Positions 45,401 to 54,470 of a DNA stretch of 64,000 nt are shown piece by piece. Position numbers and translations under genes: made by a program. The stretch spans positions 8,156,001 to 8,220,000 of the forward strand of contig WPIO01000005.1 in NCBI GenBank assembly GCA_009760855.2, given 5' to 3'. Within the stretch, counting starts at the first letter, position 1. Each line of letters begins with the position of its first letter. Origin of the DNA: Cristatella mucedo (lineage: Eukaryota > Bryozoa > Phylactolaemata > Cristatellidae). The notes below the pieces were generated by a model. The model did not search any database, was not told the origin of the DNA, and saw nothing but the letters and a program-made list of their open reading frames with translations.

Positions 45401-47128
45401 CCGTCAGAATAAAAATTAATAAAATAAAATAAAATCTTAGCTGATTAAACAGCCACTTTTTGTATAGCGACAGAAGAGCCTTTACGGCTATCACCACCGC
45501 TTGCAGTGGCGAGAAAGAATCGCCCACCGCAGGAATCGAACCCACGACATCGGGCCGAGGTCGTGAAAAGCAACCACCTTACCCAGTGAGCCATTACGGC
45601 TCAATAAGCCTGCTTGCTGGCTAGCGTATCCACACAGGAAAGCCGTCTGGGCTTAGAATTCGGAATATAAACTCCAGATTAACGCTGCTTAGACTATGTG
45701 GGTTAGTTAACATACAGACGGTGACATGCTGCCACCATATTTCGGGGTCCTTTAAGCCAGTCAGAATACTTTGAGCAGACTCTCTGGCTATTGATGTATA
45801 ATAGAGCCGTCCCATTTCCAAACTTATATTGCGCACCAACTTTGGCTAGCATCAATTCGATGAATTCTCCTACTAGCAGAGACCAACCAGGGTAAGCTGC
45901 AAGCTGGCACGAGCAGCAACAAACAAGCCGATTCCACGAAATCCACATTTGAACTGTACACATATGAGGATGAGGATGGGCTCCCAAGGCCAAAAGAAGG
46001 ATAGCAAAAACCGCCTGCACATGCATGGCCATGAAGTGAAGATGTGCATTTCCGGTGCACAGTCTCAACGGAAGACAAGCTGCCAAGGGAAGTGTACGGT
46101 CACTAAGAATTCGACACTTAAAGAACAAAGGCATGGCTCGAAATTCGATTGGTAGCCTAGAAGAATGAAATGTCCCATTAGCAGTATTACACGTAGAAGT
46201 AATTTCCACGACTGACTGCTGAAATTAGCCGCTAGTCAAAGCAGCGCAACTACCGTTGCATATGATCGTTGATAGCAGAAGTAGTGGACCGATTGCAAGT
46301 GACTATGCTATCTGGAGAAAGAGGGAATGATCAAAAATTACAAAACCTGAGGTCACAAAAATCAGAAGTGCAACATTGTTTTGCTGAATATGACCAGAGT
46401 GGATAATCAAGATAATTTAAAAACAGTTAAGCATGTCAAGTCTAGGTCTTAGCCCAAGCGTAAGGTGGTTGCTCTTCACAGGCCGGTCGTGGTGTTGCGT
46501 CCTTTCGTGGTTGATTCTTTATTTACTACTACAAGTGGTGGTAATGGCCATGAAGGCCTTTCTGCTGCTATATAAATGAGGCTGCTAGATCAGCTTTAAA
46601 GTCAGACCCAGGAAGACTTTCACTCAATTTGGCCACTACACAACGACTTACGACATGCGGTTTTGCATACCAGCCTATTAGCTGAGAGGTACATAGCCAC
46701 TACCACCGGAGGAAGACCACCTTGAAGAGTGGCTTTCATGCAGCTTACTTGCTTGCTGCCGTAGCACCAAGCAAGCAGTCGAGGAACCGGAAGGAGCCCG
46801 GGGCACGAGTTGCATGCTGGATGCAGTCAAGTTGACGTTCAACAACTCGATCGATACCTCGGCATTCGACAGGATGAGCTGAGCTCTGGACGTGATAGCA
46901 CAGTCGTAACAACTTACTTGACAGGAACTGTAAGCTGATCCGAAGGCTGCCGATCATTCCCAGACTGCCCATGTGTGCACCTTTAAACTCGGTGCCAAAG
47001 GACATCAATGACACGCCTATACCACCGATCGAGAATCCGACGCTGCCGGCCTGAGCGAAGAAAGTGGCCACCAGAATAACCCAGGCGTAGCCCCTGTCGG
47101 TAACTCGAGTAGCACCACCGTCGCCCAT
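36396..47128 (-). CDS. SLC16 (monocarboxylate transporter-like) carrier, four coding exons
   Basis: Exons on the - strand are 47128-46918, 41440-41297, 38792-37794 and 36664-36396. All three introns are phase 1 with GT-AG ends, and the joined frame gives 540 residues plus TGA. The fold is major-facilitator. TM1 starts at DRGYAWVILVATFFAQAG, the place of the family's DGGWGW signature (here D-R-G-Y-A-W). PLAEKLGFRLVALGGC matches the loop 2-3 motif. YGVIAG joined to FGICCPYATT and then QYFDRLKHIAFPVVAMGQ is the TM4-5 region with the usual basic pair. A ~100-residue hydrophilic loop (about 195-295) separates the halves. The last exon gives the final TM (WVVCGCFGFASTLVFIPTY) and a short tail. It should carry small organic anions across a membrane; the exact substrate and SLC16 subtype cannot be read. 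The 18-nt leader follows an acceptor at 47147, so a further 5' exon or a spliced leader exists. Confidence 0.9.
36777..36835. repeat. (TA)n-rich microsatellite in SLC16 intron 3
   Basis: Repeated AAAAGTATATATATAATA units and a TATATATA core. Confidence 0.85.
36873..37010 (+). mobile_element. SINE-1, tRNA-derived, in SLC16 intron 3 (antisense to the gene)
   Basis: The head has TGGTCCAGCGGATAAGGTGC (A-box-like) and GGCTCGAGCCCCG (B-box-like). The body is CATATGTGAAGCGCCTGAAG and the tail is TCTTGGGGCGCTGTATAAAT plus A/T-rich end. GCGCC and GGCGC pair as in LINE-A. Confidence 0.85.
37012..37075 (-). mobile_element. LINE-A 3' tail only, in SLC16 intron 3
   Basis: The reversed hairpin TAAAGCGTCCTCAGAGAACA and TCTTTCTAGACGCTTTACAT follows a short AATATTAC tail. 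It abuts the SINE-1 tail to tail. The remainder of intron 3 (37076-37793) shows nothing else. Confidence 0.8.
37794..38792 (-). CDS. SLC16 gene, coding exon 3
   Basis: Acceptor GTGCCCGCCGCAG ends at 38793. 999 nt coding FGICCPYATTMSLLGQYFD, the large central loop (about residues 195-295, Ser/Ala/Lys/Gln-rich) and most of the C-terminal half: WQVCLLIVNSLLWGCC, MSALGMTMNGVGMLLASIVM, GVVTPAYITLFSVCGWWLS and GLYFFANGVGCFIGPITV. Donor GTAAGA at 37793-37788. The + strand frame of 342 codons over the same DNA is its GC-rich shadow. Confidence 0.9.
39367..39456. repeat. (CT)n microsatellite
   Basis: About 42 CT units with one CACT and one GTCT interruption. Confidence 0.97.
39682..39850 (-). mobile_element. 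SINE-1 in SLC16 intron 2
   Basis: Tail AATAAATAAATAAAAATTC, reversed hairpin CAGCACCCCGAGAGAACTC, then the tRNA-like head reversed, ending AACCACTGGGCCAAACCGG. More diverged than the other copies and sense to the gene. Confidence 0.75.
40495..40604 (+). mobile_element. SINE-2 fragment in SLC16 intron 2
   Basis: GGTTAGAGTCCTACAGCAGG (B-box region), GCAATCCTTTATTGCTCAC and TGCTGCTATACAAATGAGGC TGCTTGATCAGCT keep SINE-2 order. The head is worn. Confidence 0.7.
41297..41440 (-). CDS. SLC16 gene, coding exon 2
   Basis: Acceptor CTGCTGTTTCAG ends at 41441. 144 nt, phase 1 to phase 1. Codes LAVVPLAEKLGFRLVALGGC and the TM3-4 region to YGVIAG. Donor GTATGT at 41296-41291. Reading through the donor keeps a frame open to a TAG, but that product would leave the family alignment. 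Confidence 0.87.
41940..43200 (-). mobile_element. Tc1/mariner-type transposon relic
   Basis: On the - strand, in order: a helix-turn-helix part (about 43185-43090) reading across stops as GHxSREIARQLKISKD; the first catalytic block VLWTDESKFNVFGRDKRKE (frame 42853-42632, catalytic Asp codon about 42751); then, after a SINE-2, GRLHRIKGIVNQNVYVDIL; then the second catalytic block NDPKHSTAVAVKQFF (about 42286); SPNLNSLE (about 42190, possible third acidic residue); and the worn C-terminal ASIPHKTCRKLV. These are the DDE blocks of Tc1 transposases in the right order. Several stops and frameshifts make it dead. I could not locate terminal inverted repeats, so the ends are approximate. Confidence 0.85.
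42449..42617 (-). mobile_element. SINE-2 inserted in the Tc1 relic
   Basis: TGCTGATTTAACAACTTCATT starts the reversed tail. CGCCCAACTTCAGTAATCAA and CACGACCTCGGTCGT form the reversed B-box and inverted-repeat region. It separates two transposase blocks that adjoin in the family (ARQQMGEAYVHF and CGCFSFSSVGRL). Confidence 0.8.
45040..45425 (+). mobile_element. LINE-B 3' fragment, decayed
   Basis: ATGAATATGGCACCTAGGTT, CACGTGTCTCCTTTGCTAAGG and CCTCCCACTTTCTCTTTATTG follow LINE-B order. It ends in an (AAAAT)n tail. Confidence 0.7.
45439..45600 (-). mobile_element. SINE-2, well preserved
   Basis: Nearly the same as 20261-20422, including CTACGGCTATCACCACCGCT-type body and GCAGGAATCGAACCCACGAC. 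It lies 14 bp after a LINE-B A-rich tail. Confidence 0.85.
46445..46595 (+). mobile_element. SINE-2, diverged
   Basis: CCCAAGCGTAAGGTGGTTGC (A-box region), GGTCGTGGTGTTGCGTCC and TGCTGCTATATAAATGAGGC TGCTAGATCAGCT. Confidence 0.7.
46918..47128 (-). CDS. SLC16 gene, coding exon 1
   Basis: ATG at 47128-47126 begins MGDGGATRVTDRGYAWVILV. The exon ends with FLS plus one base, then the donor GTAAGT (46917-46912). Codes TM1 and the start of TM2 (residues 1-70). The upstream acceptor TTTTTGCATGCAG ends at 47147. Confidence 0.88.
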
Positions 47129-47146
47129 GCCTTCTTGTCCAAAAGC

Positions 47147-47160
47147 CTGCATGCAAAAAT
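47147..47160 (-). promoter_or_regulatory. Splice acceptor 18 nt before the SLC16 start codon
   Basis: TATTTTTGCATGCAG ends at 47147. The 18-nt leader GCTTTTGGACAAGAAGGC then precedes the ATG. It is either a cis acceptor of a 5'-UTR intron or a spliced-leader site. Confidence 0.5.
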
Positions 47161-48539
47161 ATACGGACACTGCTTCCGAAAATGCTGCTACAGCAGACGG
47201 CCAAACCTTGCAGGCTCAACAGCCCCGGCAACCAGTGCTTGGAGTGTTGCCATAGCGACAGACGGATCAAGTGGTGCCAGGCATACAGAGGCACAGCTGC
47301 AAGACAAGCCAAACCCTCCACTGCCTTGCCACGAACATGATACAAATTAGTAGTAGCAGCAGTGGCACGGCTATATGCTAGAAGAGGACGGTAGGTGAAG
47401 CAAGCTTTAGAAAACACCACAGGATCAGTCGACGAATATGCCAAGTGCTAGCACAAAAAAACCTAGCAAGCCAGATTGAGGCTACTACAGATAGCAACTA
47501 GCTAGCAGCATCACAGCCAGTACCAGAATATTGTTGGGTTTGGAGCTTAAACATCTGGTTCCTTTCGGCAGGGACTGAATTGTTGGATGCCACAACCAGA
47601 TCGGTAGCAGGCATGCCTGACAGGGCTGCAACTACAGGTGGCTGGGTGTGTGTCACGCGAATCTCTATTGAGGCTTGTCACATGTGCCATGGGGCTTGAG
47701 CCCACGACCTTCGTCATCAAATACAATTACCTTGACCTTGGTCGGGACGAGCATCTTAACCATTGCACCAAAACAACTTGCTTAAATGGCTAAGCCATCC
47801 ACACTTAAATCTGTTCTCTATAGTCCTTACTTTGCTGGTGGCCATTTCATGAAAGCTAGTTTTGAAGTAATCCACTCAGAAGCCAATCAGGCTATACATG
47901 GGTGCCAAGTGTTGAACTCAAATGCAGAAGCACAAGCATAGGAATTCCATCCTCTGAGCCGTTAGGAGGAAGGCAAAACTGCATATAAAGTCAGAAAGCA
48001 TAATCGCCAGCTGCCGGTTTAAGTGAATTGCTTGACAATCCTGCGTTATGGCAATCCTTTAGCAACAACTTCTACTGGAAATTGGAAGATGCATGATCTG
48101 CACAAGACACCTTGTACCTAGTAAGTGATGCACAGTAAATGAATTGCACAAGACGATGGATGGGCTTTCAGACGATCGACCAGACTGAATAGTGCTCCAC
48201 GAGCACGCTGAGCAGCCTGGGTATATAGGTATGTATGGACACATCTATTTGGCTGTACAAGGTTGCACACTATGCTAACGATGCTGCCAATACTTTGCTT
48301 CGGGGAGGACGGCAGTGGTGAAATGCAGGGGGCCAACATCGAGTGTACACTGCAGGAATTCGACTTGCACTTGCCATCGACTGAACAGGCAAATTGCCAA
48401 TAATCAGCTACAGCATGAGATAAGAGAAAAAAGCTTCAGCAAGATGAAGGGATGCAAACACACAAGAGCATGCATAGAGATAGGAGGTACTAGAGGCGCA
48501 CGGACATTTTCAGCTCGATAAATTATGTCAGTGAGGACT
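47161..48539. other. Upstream of the SLC16 coding exon
   Basis: No coding signal seen. A partial SINE-1 lies at 47684-47777. A 5'-UTR exon of the SLC16 gene may lie here or further right. Confidence 0.45.
47684..47777 (-). mobile_element. SINE-1 head fragment
   Basis: CATGGGGCTTGAGCCCACGA and CTTGGTCGGGACGAGCATCT then TTAACCATTGCACCAAAACA is the reversed tRNA-like head. The 3' hairpin part is missing. Confidence 0.6.
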
Positions 48540-49060
48540 GTGAGTAAGATTTTGGTGTCTTACGAACTGGAGGACCAATCACCCACATATTTCAATTTGG
48601 TGCGCCGGTCACGAGACAACGGGACGCCAATGAGATGGTGGTGAAAGAGCACAGCGGTGAAGTAAAAGAGTTGGGATAGGTAGGCTGATACAAGCACGTG
48701 AAGTGACCCGTGACCTGCCAAAGAGAGGATTTTGCAGTCGATTAGTTTCTTCAATAGGGAGCCAGTGAAGCTCAGTCAGGAGCTGTGCAGCAATGCAGTT
48801 GACAGCAGATCAACAAATCAGTTTAGCACCAGCTGCCGACGACCGAGGGCACAGGCAAGGAGCCTAAATAGAGGCCATTGCAGCATCTAGACCTGATGTC
48901 ACAAACATGCGAACTAATGTGGCTGTCGGATTCGTATTTACACAGGCCCTGATTTTGCAAATGTTCCTCTGTGGAATGTAGGCCGACTTGACAGTAGGGG
49001 AGTGGAGGGGATGAGCAAGCTCTTAGATGTCGAGTCGTATTGGAAGAGCACGCCAGTTTA
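48540..49060 (-). mobile_element. Third LINE type (LINE-C), 3' RT fragment
   Basis: The frame 48754-48560 (KKLIDCKILSLAGHGSLH then VSAYLSQLF) corresponds to the C-terminal VKQRIDFKVLSLTFRSLH and PAYLSELL blocks of LINE-A, but its DNA does not match LINE-A or LINE-B closely. Upstream, TGTCACAAACATGCGAACTA matches the HAFVTS block in reverse. Either a separate L2-like family or a very old copy. Confidence 0.6.
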
Positions 49061-50441
49061 AGGCTTGGAGGCCCGAAAGTATTACAATAACAGAAATGAG
49101 TTAATTACTTCACTACCGGCTAGTAGACACAACTTGTAGACAATCCTTTGCTAAAGAAGTTTTCTGATCGGCATTCTCTCTCGATGAATAACGCAACTCA
49201 CGAGCACCCCAACCAGAGTCACGGGCTGCTGGCCCGCTATATGATGTACCATAAGTGAGGCAACAATAGGTAAATTGATTACTTAAATATATGTCGCTTC
49301 CGGTTTAGACACGGTTTGCCTAATCTTTTTAATGCGTTCCTTTTATGTGAAATTCGTCGAAACTTGAGACCCCACTTCTAACATGCCAGTCCTTAGAAAG
49401 AACCCTATGCAAGTATTCCATCGATGGATTATTTGTGCTTATTAAAGTGACTAATCGTTGAACACACGAGCCCATGAAAGTGCAAAACCACAACCACATA
49501 GTTAGGCAAGCACATAGTTAGCAGATTTAGTCATTTCAGCCACCTATGATTGGTAAGGTTGTGGCTGCGCCAAGTTCTGGCCAGCTCCAAGGCTTAGCCT
49601 TGGCGCTATGCCCAGACAACGCCACGCTTTGTGCAAAAAAGGAGCAGCACGAAGAAAAGCCTCCGGCTCCATCTCACGAGACCAGTTCAGCTGCTCCTCT
49701 TTGCAGCTCGATCCGACGGCAATCTTGCAGCAGCCAAGGGCAGGACAGGCACGGACCGAGCTTTGAGCTCTTGCCTGAGAGGCCGTCGGTAGCAAAGCCA
49801 GCAATCGAGCTAATCCAGGCAGTTAAGCTCGCATGCAGATCGGTCGGCTCACACATGCTGGCAACTGTCGCCAAGCAAAATGTCACACAGCAGCATGCCC
49901 ACTCCTGGCAGACTTGACACCTGCCCAATTACTGAGTGAGCTGCAGCAAGCAAGCAATGGCTGAGGCGAGGCTGGCATTGGAGACATGTGTACAAACAGT
50001 TCCCCCCCCAGAGCTTCGCGACACTCATACTGCATACTAGCAGCAGGCATGAAGGCAGCCAGTGGCATAGGCAGGAGCAGCCCGGAAGCTTGCAGTCAAC
50101 CACTTCGAAAATGAATCGGTTGGGAAAAGGCTCTTGGCCTAGAGCAGGGGCCCACATGGTTAGGTGGGGTAGGGTCGAAGGGCACCCGTGGCAGCAACCT
50201 GCCCTTTGGACAAGGGCAGCCCACCCAGGGTAGTCTGGTGGGAGTGAAGGAGGGAGGGGAGCCAAAGCTGGTACAGAACAATGGGCGACCTACTCTTGGT
50301 TCGAGCTGCAGGTGGCACCTAGCCATAGGCACGGGCTCCAAATGTTAGAATAATGCTGGCAATGTCCCTCTCGACAGTACTAGCCACTTCAACACTGCCT
50401 GATGATCGCACCCACAGGCTCTTCACAGCATTTGCTGTATG
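49061..50441. other. Intergenic, nothing recognised
   Basis: 49.5-50.3 kb has several open frames of 60-138 codons on both strands without a recognisable domain. No splice or promoter context that decides a gene. Confidence 0.45.
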
Positions 50442-51021
50442 AATAATAATAAAAATATTACTTTTATATAGCGCCCTCAGAGAAATCAATATCTTTCTGG
50501 GCACTCCACCCCTTTTGCTGCAAAGGAAACACGATCGAATGGTTAGTGGAAGCACTCTCAATAAACAACAAGAATAACATGATTAGGGGTGACATGCACA
50601 TTGTCAGCATGCAAGTATGCTTACTGTCAGCATGCAGTGTCAGGATGCATAAGGACGTAGAGAACGAATCAAAAGGACCCATTAAATGCTGACAAATAGA
50701 TGCGTTTGTAGTCTCTTTTTAAATGTGGTCGAGTCAGGAGATGTCGTGACGGTGCAAGTCGGTAGTGAGTTCCAGGCTTCGGAAGCATACGAACTAAAGG
50801 CACGGTCTCCAAAGCATTTGAGGGTCGTATGAGGTTTAGCTAAACGATTAGATTCCGAAAAACCGGTGGTACAATGCATCGCTCACGACAGAAAAGATTT
50901 GCTGCAAAGTTTTGCACCAACTTTAAGCACCTGCTTGCACAGGTCATAGACCAGAAAGCAATGAGCTACAAAAGTCAAGATGGGATGTCACGAATGCATG
51001 GACCAATTTAGATGTGGTATT

Positions 51022-51200
51022 CACTAACCACACTTGCATGCTGACCCTGAGCATGTCACCCCTAACCATGTTATTCGTGTTGTTTATCACGCATGATATA
51101 CTCATCAGTCGATCGTGTTTCCTTTACAACAAATGTAAAGCACCTAGAAAGGGATTGAGTTCTCTGAGGGGGCTTTATCAAGTGTATTATTATTATTATC
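51022..51200 (+). mobile_element. LINE-A 3' end nested in LINE-A (opposite strand)
   Basis: About 180 bp from CACTAACCACACTTGCATGC through the hairpin (AGCACCTAGAAAGGGATTG) and the tail TATTATTATTATTATC. It splits the host sequence for the DSTSKLVH block. Confidence 0.82.
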
Positions 51201-51256
51201 CCTGCCTAAGTAAGCCCGAATTTTCACAATGTCATGAAGCTGAAAGTAGGCACACT

Positions 51257-51257
<1 letters not shown>

Positions 51258-51290
<33 letters not shown>

Positions 51291-51756
51291 TTGCACTTGA
51301 TAAAGCGCCCTCAGAGAACTTAATCTCTTTCTAGGCGCTTTACATTTGCTGCAAAGTGATACGCAATAGAATAGTAAGTAAAATCATGCTTGAAAAACAA
51401 ACAAAATGAATAACATGGTTAGGGGTTACATGCACTGGGTCAGCATGCAAATGTGGTTAGTGGCAGCATGAACAGTGTCAGCACGCATAAGCACATCGAG
51501 GACCCACTAAATGCTGTCCTAAATAGGTATGTTTTTAAGTTTCTTTTAAATGTGGTCAGGTCAGGGGATGTTCTGATGCAGGTCGGGAGGGAGTTCCAGG
51601 CTGTGGGAGCATACGAGCTAAATGCACGGTCTCCAAAGGATTTAAGGTTTGTACGAGGTATTTCTAGACTGTTGGATTCCGAAAAGCAAGTGGTACGATG
51701 CTTTGCCTGATGGGGTAGTGTATCTGAAAGATAGGCTGGAGCCATAGAATGAAGAG
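51258..51756 (-). mobile_element. LINE-A 3' end nested in LINE-A (same strand)
   Basis: (ATA)n tail at 51258-51292, perfect hairpin (reverse of AAAGCGCC...GGCGCTTT at 51302-51341) and an open C-terminal frame (51760-51440) nearly identical to 32701-32951. The host resumes at ATGACAGTGGAGCTGATATA. Confidence 0.85.
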
Positions 51757-52081
51757 ACATGACAGTGGAGCTGATATAGTCGTCTAATCAAAGGTCACTT
51801 CGGAACATAACACCTAGATTTCAAGCAGATTCAATAGGCTGGCAGAGCCAATTTTGAGCGTTAGCCTTTCCAATTTCTGAATCACACTTAGATCGCCCAT
51901 AACTAGTAGGTCGGTTTTATCATCATTCAATTTAAGAAAGTTTAGTGCCATCCATGTGCGGATGTCATCAATACATGCAGCAAGGGAGTTGAGAGAATTC
52001 GATGTGCTGGGGCTTGGATGTGCTGGAGGGCTAGGAGGGATCAAAAGAGGGGTACAACTGAATTCTCATCTGCATAAAAGT

Positions 52082-52128
52082 AATACAAATAACAATAACA
52101 AACTTGCACCTTCAGAGAACTCAACCTT
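52082..52128 (-). mobile_element. Solo LINE-A tail nested in LINE-A
   Basis: ATACAAATAACAATAACAAA then CTTGCACCTTCAGAGAACTC AACCTT is the reversed family tail. It sits between the host codons for KHNL and FYADD. Confidence 0.65.
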
Positions 52129-52605
52129 GATTGTGCCTGGCAATCGCATCGGCAAGAGAAAGAGTATAAACAGGGAAAAGAGCAGGTCGAAACTTTTTCA
52201 GAAATAGGGTCGCTTACTACAAGGGGTTTATTGCACACTGAGCGAAGATTCCAGAGGCAAACATTCAGTCGGGCTGCCTGAGTTATCACAGGCCTGATGA
52301 CCACTAAGTTAGGGCGATTTGCAGTAACGCTTGAGGGAGAACGTGCTGAACGGTTCGAGACAATGCTAGGAACACCAAACAAGATCTCATGCCAAACGAG
52401 CGACGTCTCAGCTCGCCGCCCGGCCTCAGCGGCGACTTCGGGTGCTTTTCTTTTGTTAATGCCTAACCCGTGGATTTTAGCGACAGCAATAACAACTAGG
52501 TATGCATTTGAACTACGATAACGAAGTGATAATAGGTATGCACGATCATAATTAATATGCAGGTTACTAGCTGCCGGCCTGGAAGACCCAGCAGCCCGAA
52601 GCAAT

Positions 52606-53102
52606 AAGCATTTGGATTGTCCACGGGCAGGTATGTGCTGTATTATGAATTATACTGTGCACACTCATGCGTGCTGAAATTGTGCATGCCAGTCAATTAG
52701 CTAGTCAATTGAAGTGGTTCCTTCTAGCGTAGGTGAAGTGCTTAGAGCTAGTGCTGCTAGTTGCATGCTTGGAGGAGCAGGCCTGGCACAAGCCGACTAC
52801 TGCAAGATTGGCAGTCACAGCAAACAGCACCAGTGCCACTCCTGCTCAGAAGTATTTGGCAGAGCCAAAACTAATCACAAAAACAAAGACACCACTCTTC
52901 GAAAACACTCCGGATCATAAAAACACACAGCTGATTTAGCATTTTTGTGGCTGCTGAAGGACTTCACTGCAATCGCTCTTGCAGCTGGTAGTTAAGGATT
53001 GCCAGCTGCATGACTTGAACCCGAGGCCACGACCTTGAAGTTCCAGCACCTCGAAGTAGGACGACTCACGAGTGTCCCCAACTACAGTGAGCAGTGATTG
53101 CA
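52606..53102. other. Intergenic, possible worn SINE-2 at 52985-53060
   Basis: GGATTGCCAGCTGCATGACT then TGAACCCGAGGCCACGACCT resembles the reversed SINE-2 middle. Otherwise nothing recognised. Confidence 0.4.
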
Positions 53103-53233
53103 CACTAGGCAAGGCGGTTGCTTTCACGACCTCGGTCCCGAGTTCGATTCCTACGGTGGGCGATCCTTTATCGCCACTGCAAGCGCGGTGATAGCCGTAA
53201 AGGCTCTTCTGTCGCTATACAAACAAGTGGCCG
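53103..53233 (+). mobile_element. SINE-2, fairly preserved
   Basis: CTAGGCAAGGCGGTTGCTTT, GAGTTCGATTCCTACGGTGG and ATCCTTTATCGCCACTGCAA, ending GTCGCTATACAAACAAGTGG. Confidence 0.85.
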
Positions 53234-54179
53234 TTTATTCAGCAAGGATTTATTTAGTCATTTTTTATTTACAGACCGTCGGAGAAGGCAGCTGTTAATA
53301 AAGGACTGCTGGACCTAAGGTCTGCTCTTCCCCCCCCCCACCGACAACCGGCCAGCACACGACACGGCAGCAGTGACTCTAGGAAATGATTACTTGGCAC
53401 ACAGCAGCAAAGACAGCGAGCTAGCGTGATTCCAAGTACAGAAACCAAAATTCCAACAGCAGACGGCAGTCTGCTGCTTAGATGGGTTGCCGGATTGGTT
53501 GGCTGTGGCTGAGTTCACTTTTCACTGAAAGCCTTTCAATTGATGGCTGCTACCACAGTGAGGTAGAACCAGCACTCAAGTTTTGGGCAACCGCAACAAT
53601 CAGACCTTATACGAAGCAAGATCTAGAAATGCAGACTGATAGAGGAGCCTATGGTGTGATAGGCCTATAGTCGAATGAGCAGGCACAAAGAGATCGACAT
53701 AAGACCGACGTATTCGAGTTGCTTAATAGTAACAGGACAACTTAGTAGCATTGATTAACTAGCCAGATACATGGCCATTCCCGAGCAGGCTGATTTGCAC
53801 AGCGACTCGGGAGATAAATGAACAGAAAAGCCTGGGGGCATATCCAGCAAACATTTCGTGTATACATCTTCCACCTCAACAGCTAGGGCTGGGCAACCAT
53901 ACCTAGCTACTGTCGGTGGTGGTGGGGAATTAAGTAGCAAGCATGGGCTATCGACACCCCCCCCCCACAAACCAATAGCTCAAAGCTAACCTCCCCGGCC
54001 TGGCAGCCAGGCTGAGTTTAAACTGGTCTTGCTTCCTTCCTGCTCGAGTCGACTAAAGGCAAGAATGAACAAATGACAAATCAAAGGCACCGTCAAGGGC
54101 ACACCTTGATTGCTTTTACATGAACAGCAATCGTCGATTTGTTCTGCGAAAGACCCTGTTTATGGACACTACGAGCTCG
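53234..54179. other. Intergenic, nothing recognised
   Basis: C-runs at about 53331-53339 and 53957-53966. No gene evidence. Confidence 0.5.
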
Positions 54180-54470
54180 TGATATAAGAATCCAAAACCC
54201 ATTTATGACAGCATTTAGTGGGTCCCCGTGATTCGTCCTTAATTCGCTTATGCGCATTGACACTGTTGCACTCTGTCACTAACCACACTTGCATGCTGAC
54301 CCTGTATATGTCACACCTAACCATGTTAATCATGTTGTTTATCAAGCGCGATATTTCCACTCACCATTCGATCGTGTTTCCTTTGCAGAAAATGTAAAGC
54401 GCCTAGAAAAAGACTGAGCTCACCGAGGGCACTTTATCGAGTGTATTATAATTATTATCATTATAAAAAA
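54180..54470 (+). mobile_element. LINE-A 3' end, 5'-truncated
   Basis: Starts at ACAGCATTTAGTGGGTCCCC and goes through CATGCTGACCCTGTATATGT, the hairpin (54395-54440, AAAGCGCCTAGAAAAAGACT) and TTATAATTATTATC. Confidence 0.85.

Larger units (their letters stand above)
41441..46917 (-). other. SLC16 intron 1
   Basis: 5477 nt bounded by GTAAGT and TTTCAG. Contains the Tc1-like relic, a LINE-B fragment and three SINE-2 copies. 43.4-45.0 kb shows nothing I recognise. A 168-codon frame at 45703-46209 (-) has no recognisable domain. Confidence 0.8.
50442..52605 (-). mobile_element. LINE-A copy with three nested LINE-A inserts and an internal deletion
   Basis: Host pieces on the - strand: 50442-51021 (tail, hairpin and C-terminal frame 50879-50682 with FGDRAFSSYASEAWNSLP); 51201-51257; 51757-52081 (ALNFLKLNDDKTDLLVMG); 52129-about 52185 (RT region); and about 52200-52605. 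The last piece is the 5' coding region: NKRKAPEVAAEAGRRAE and then RLNVCLWNLRSVCNK, the start of the endonuclease. The endonuclease core and RT front between the last two pieces are missing. The host is inactive. Confidence 0.82.

Noticed and set aside
45703-46209. 168-codon - strand frame in SLC16 intron 1
   Set aside because: No domain, and the SLC16 exons on either side join in phase without it. Chance frame.
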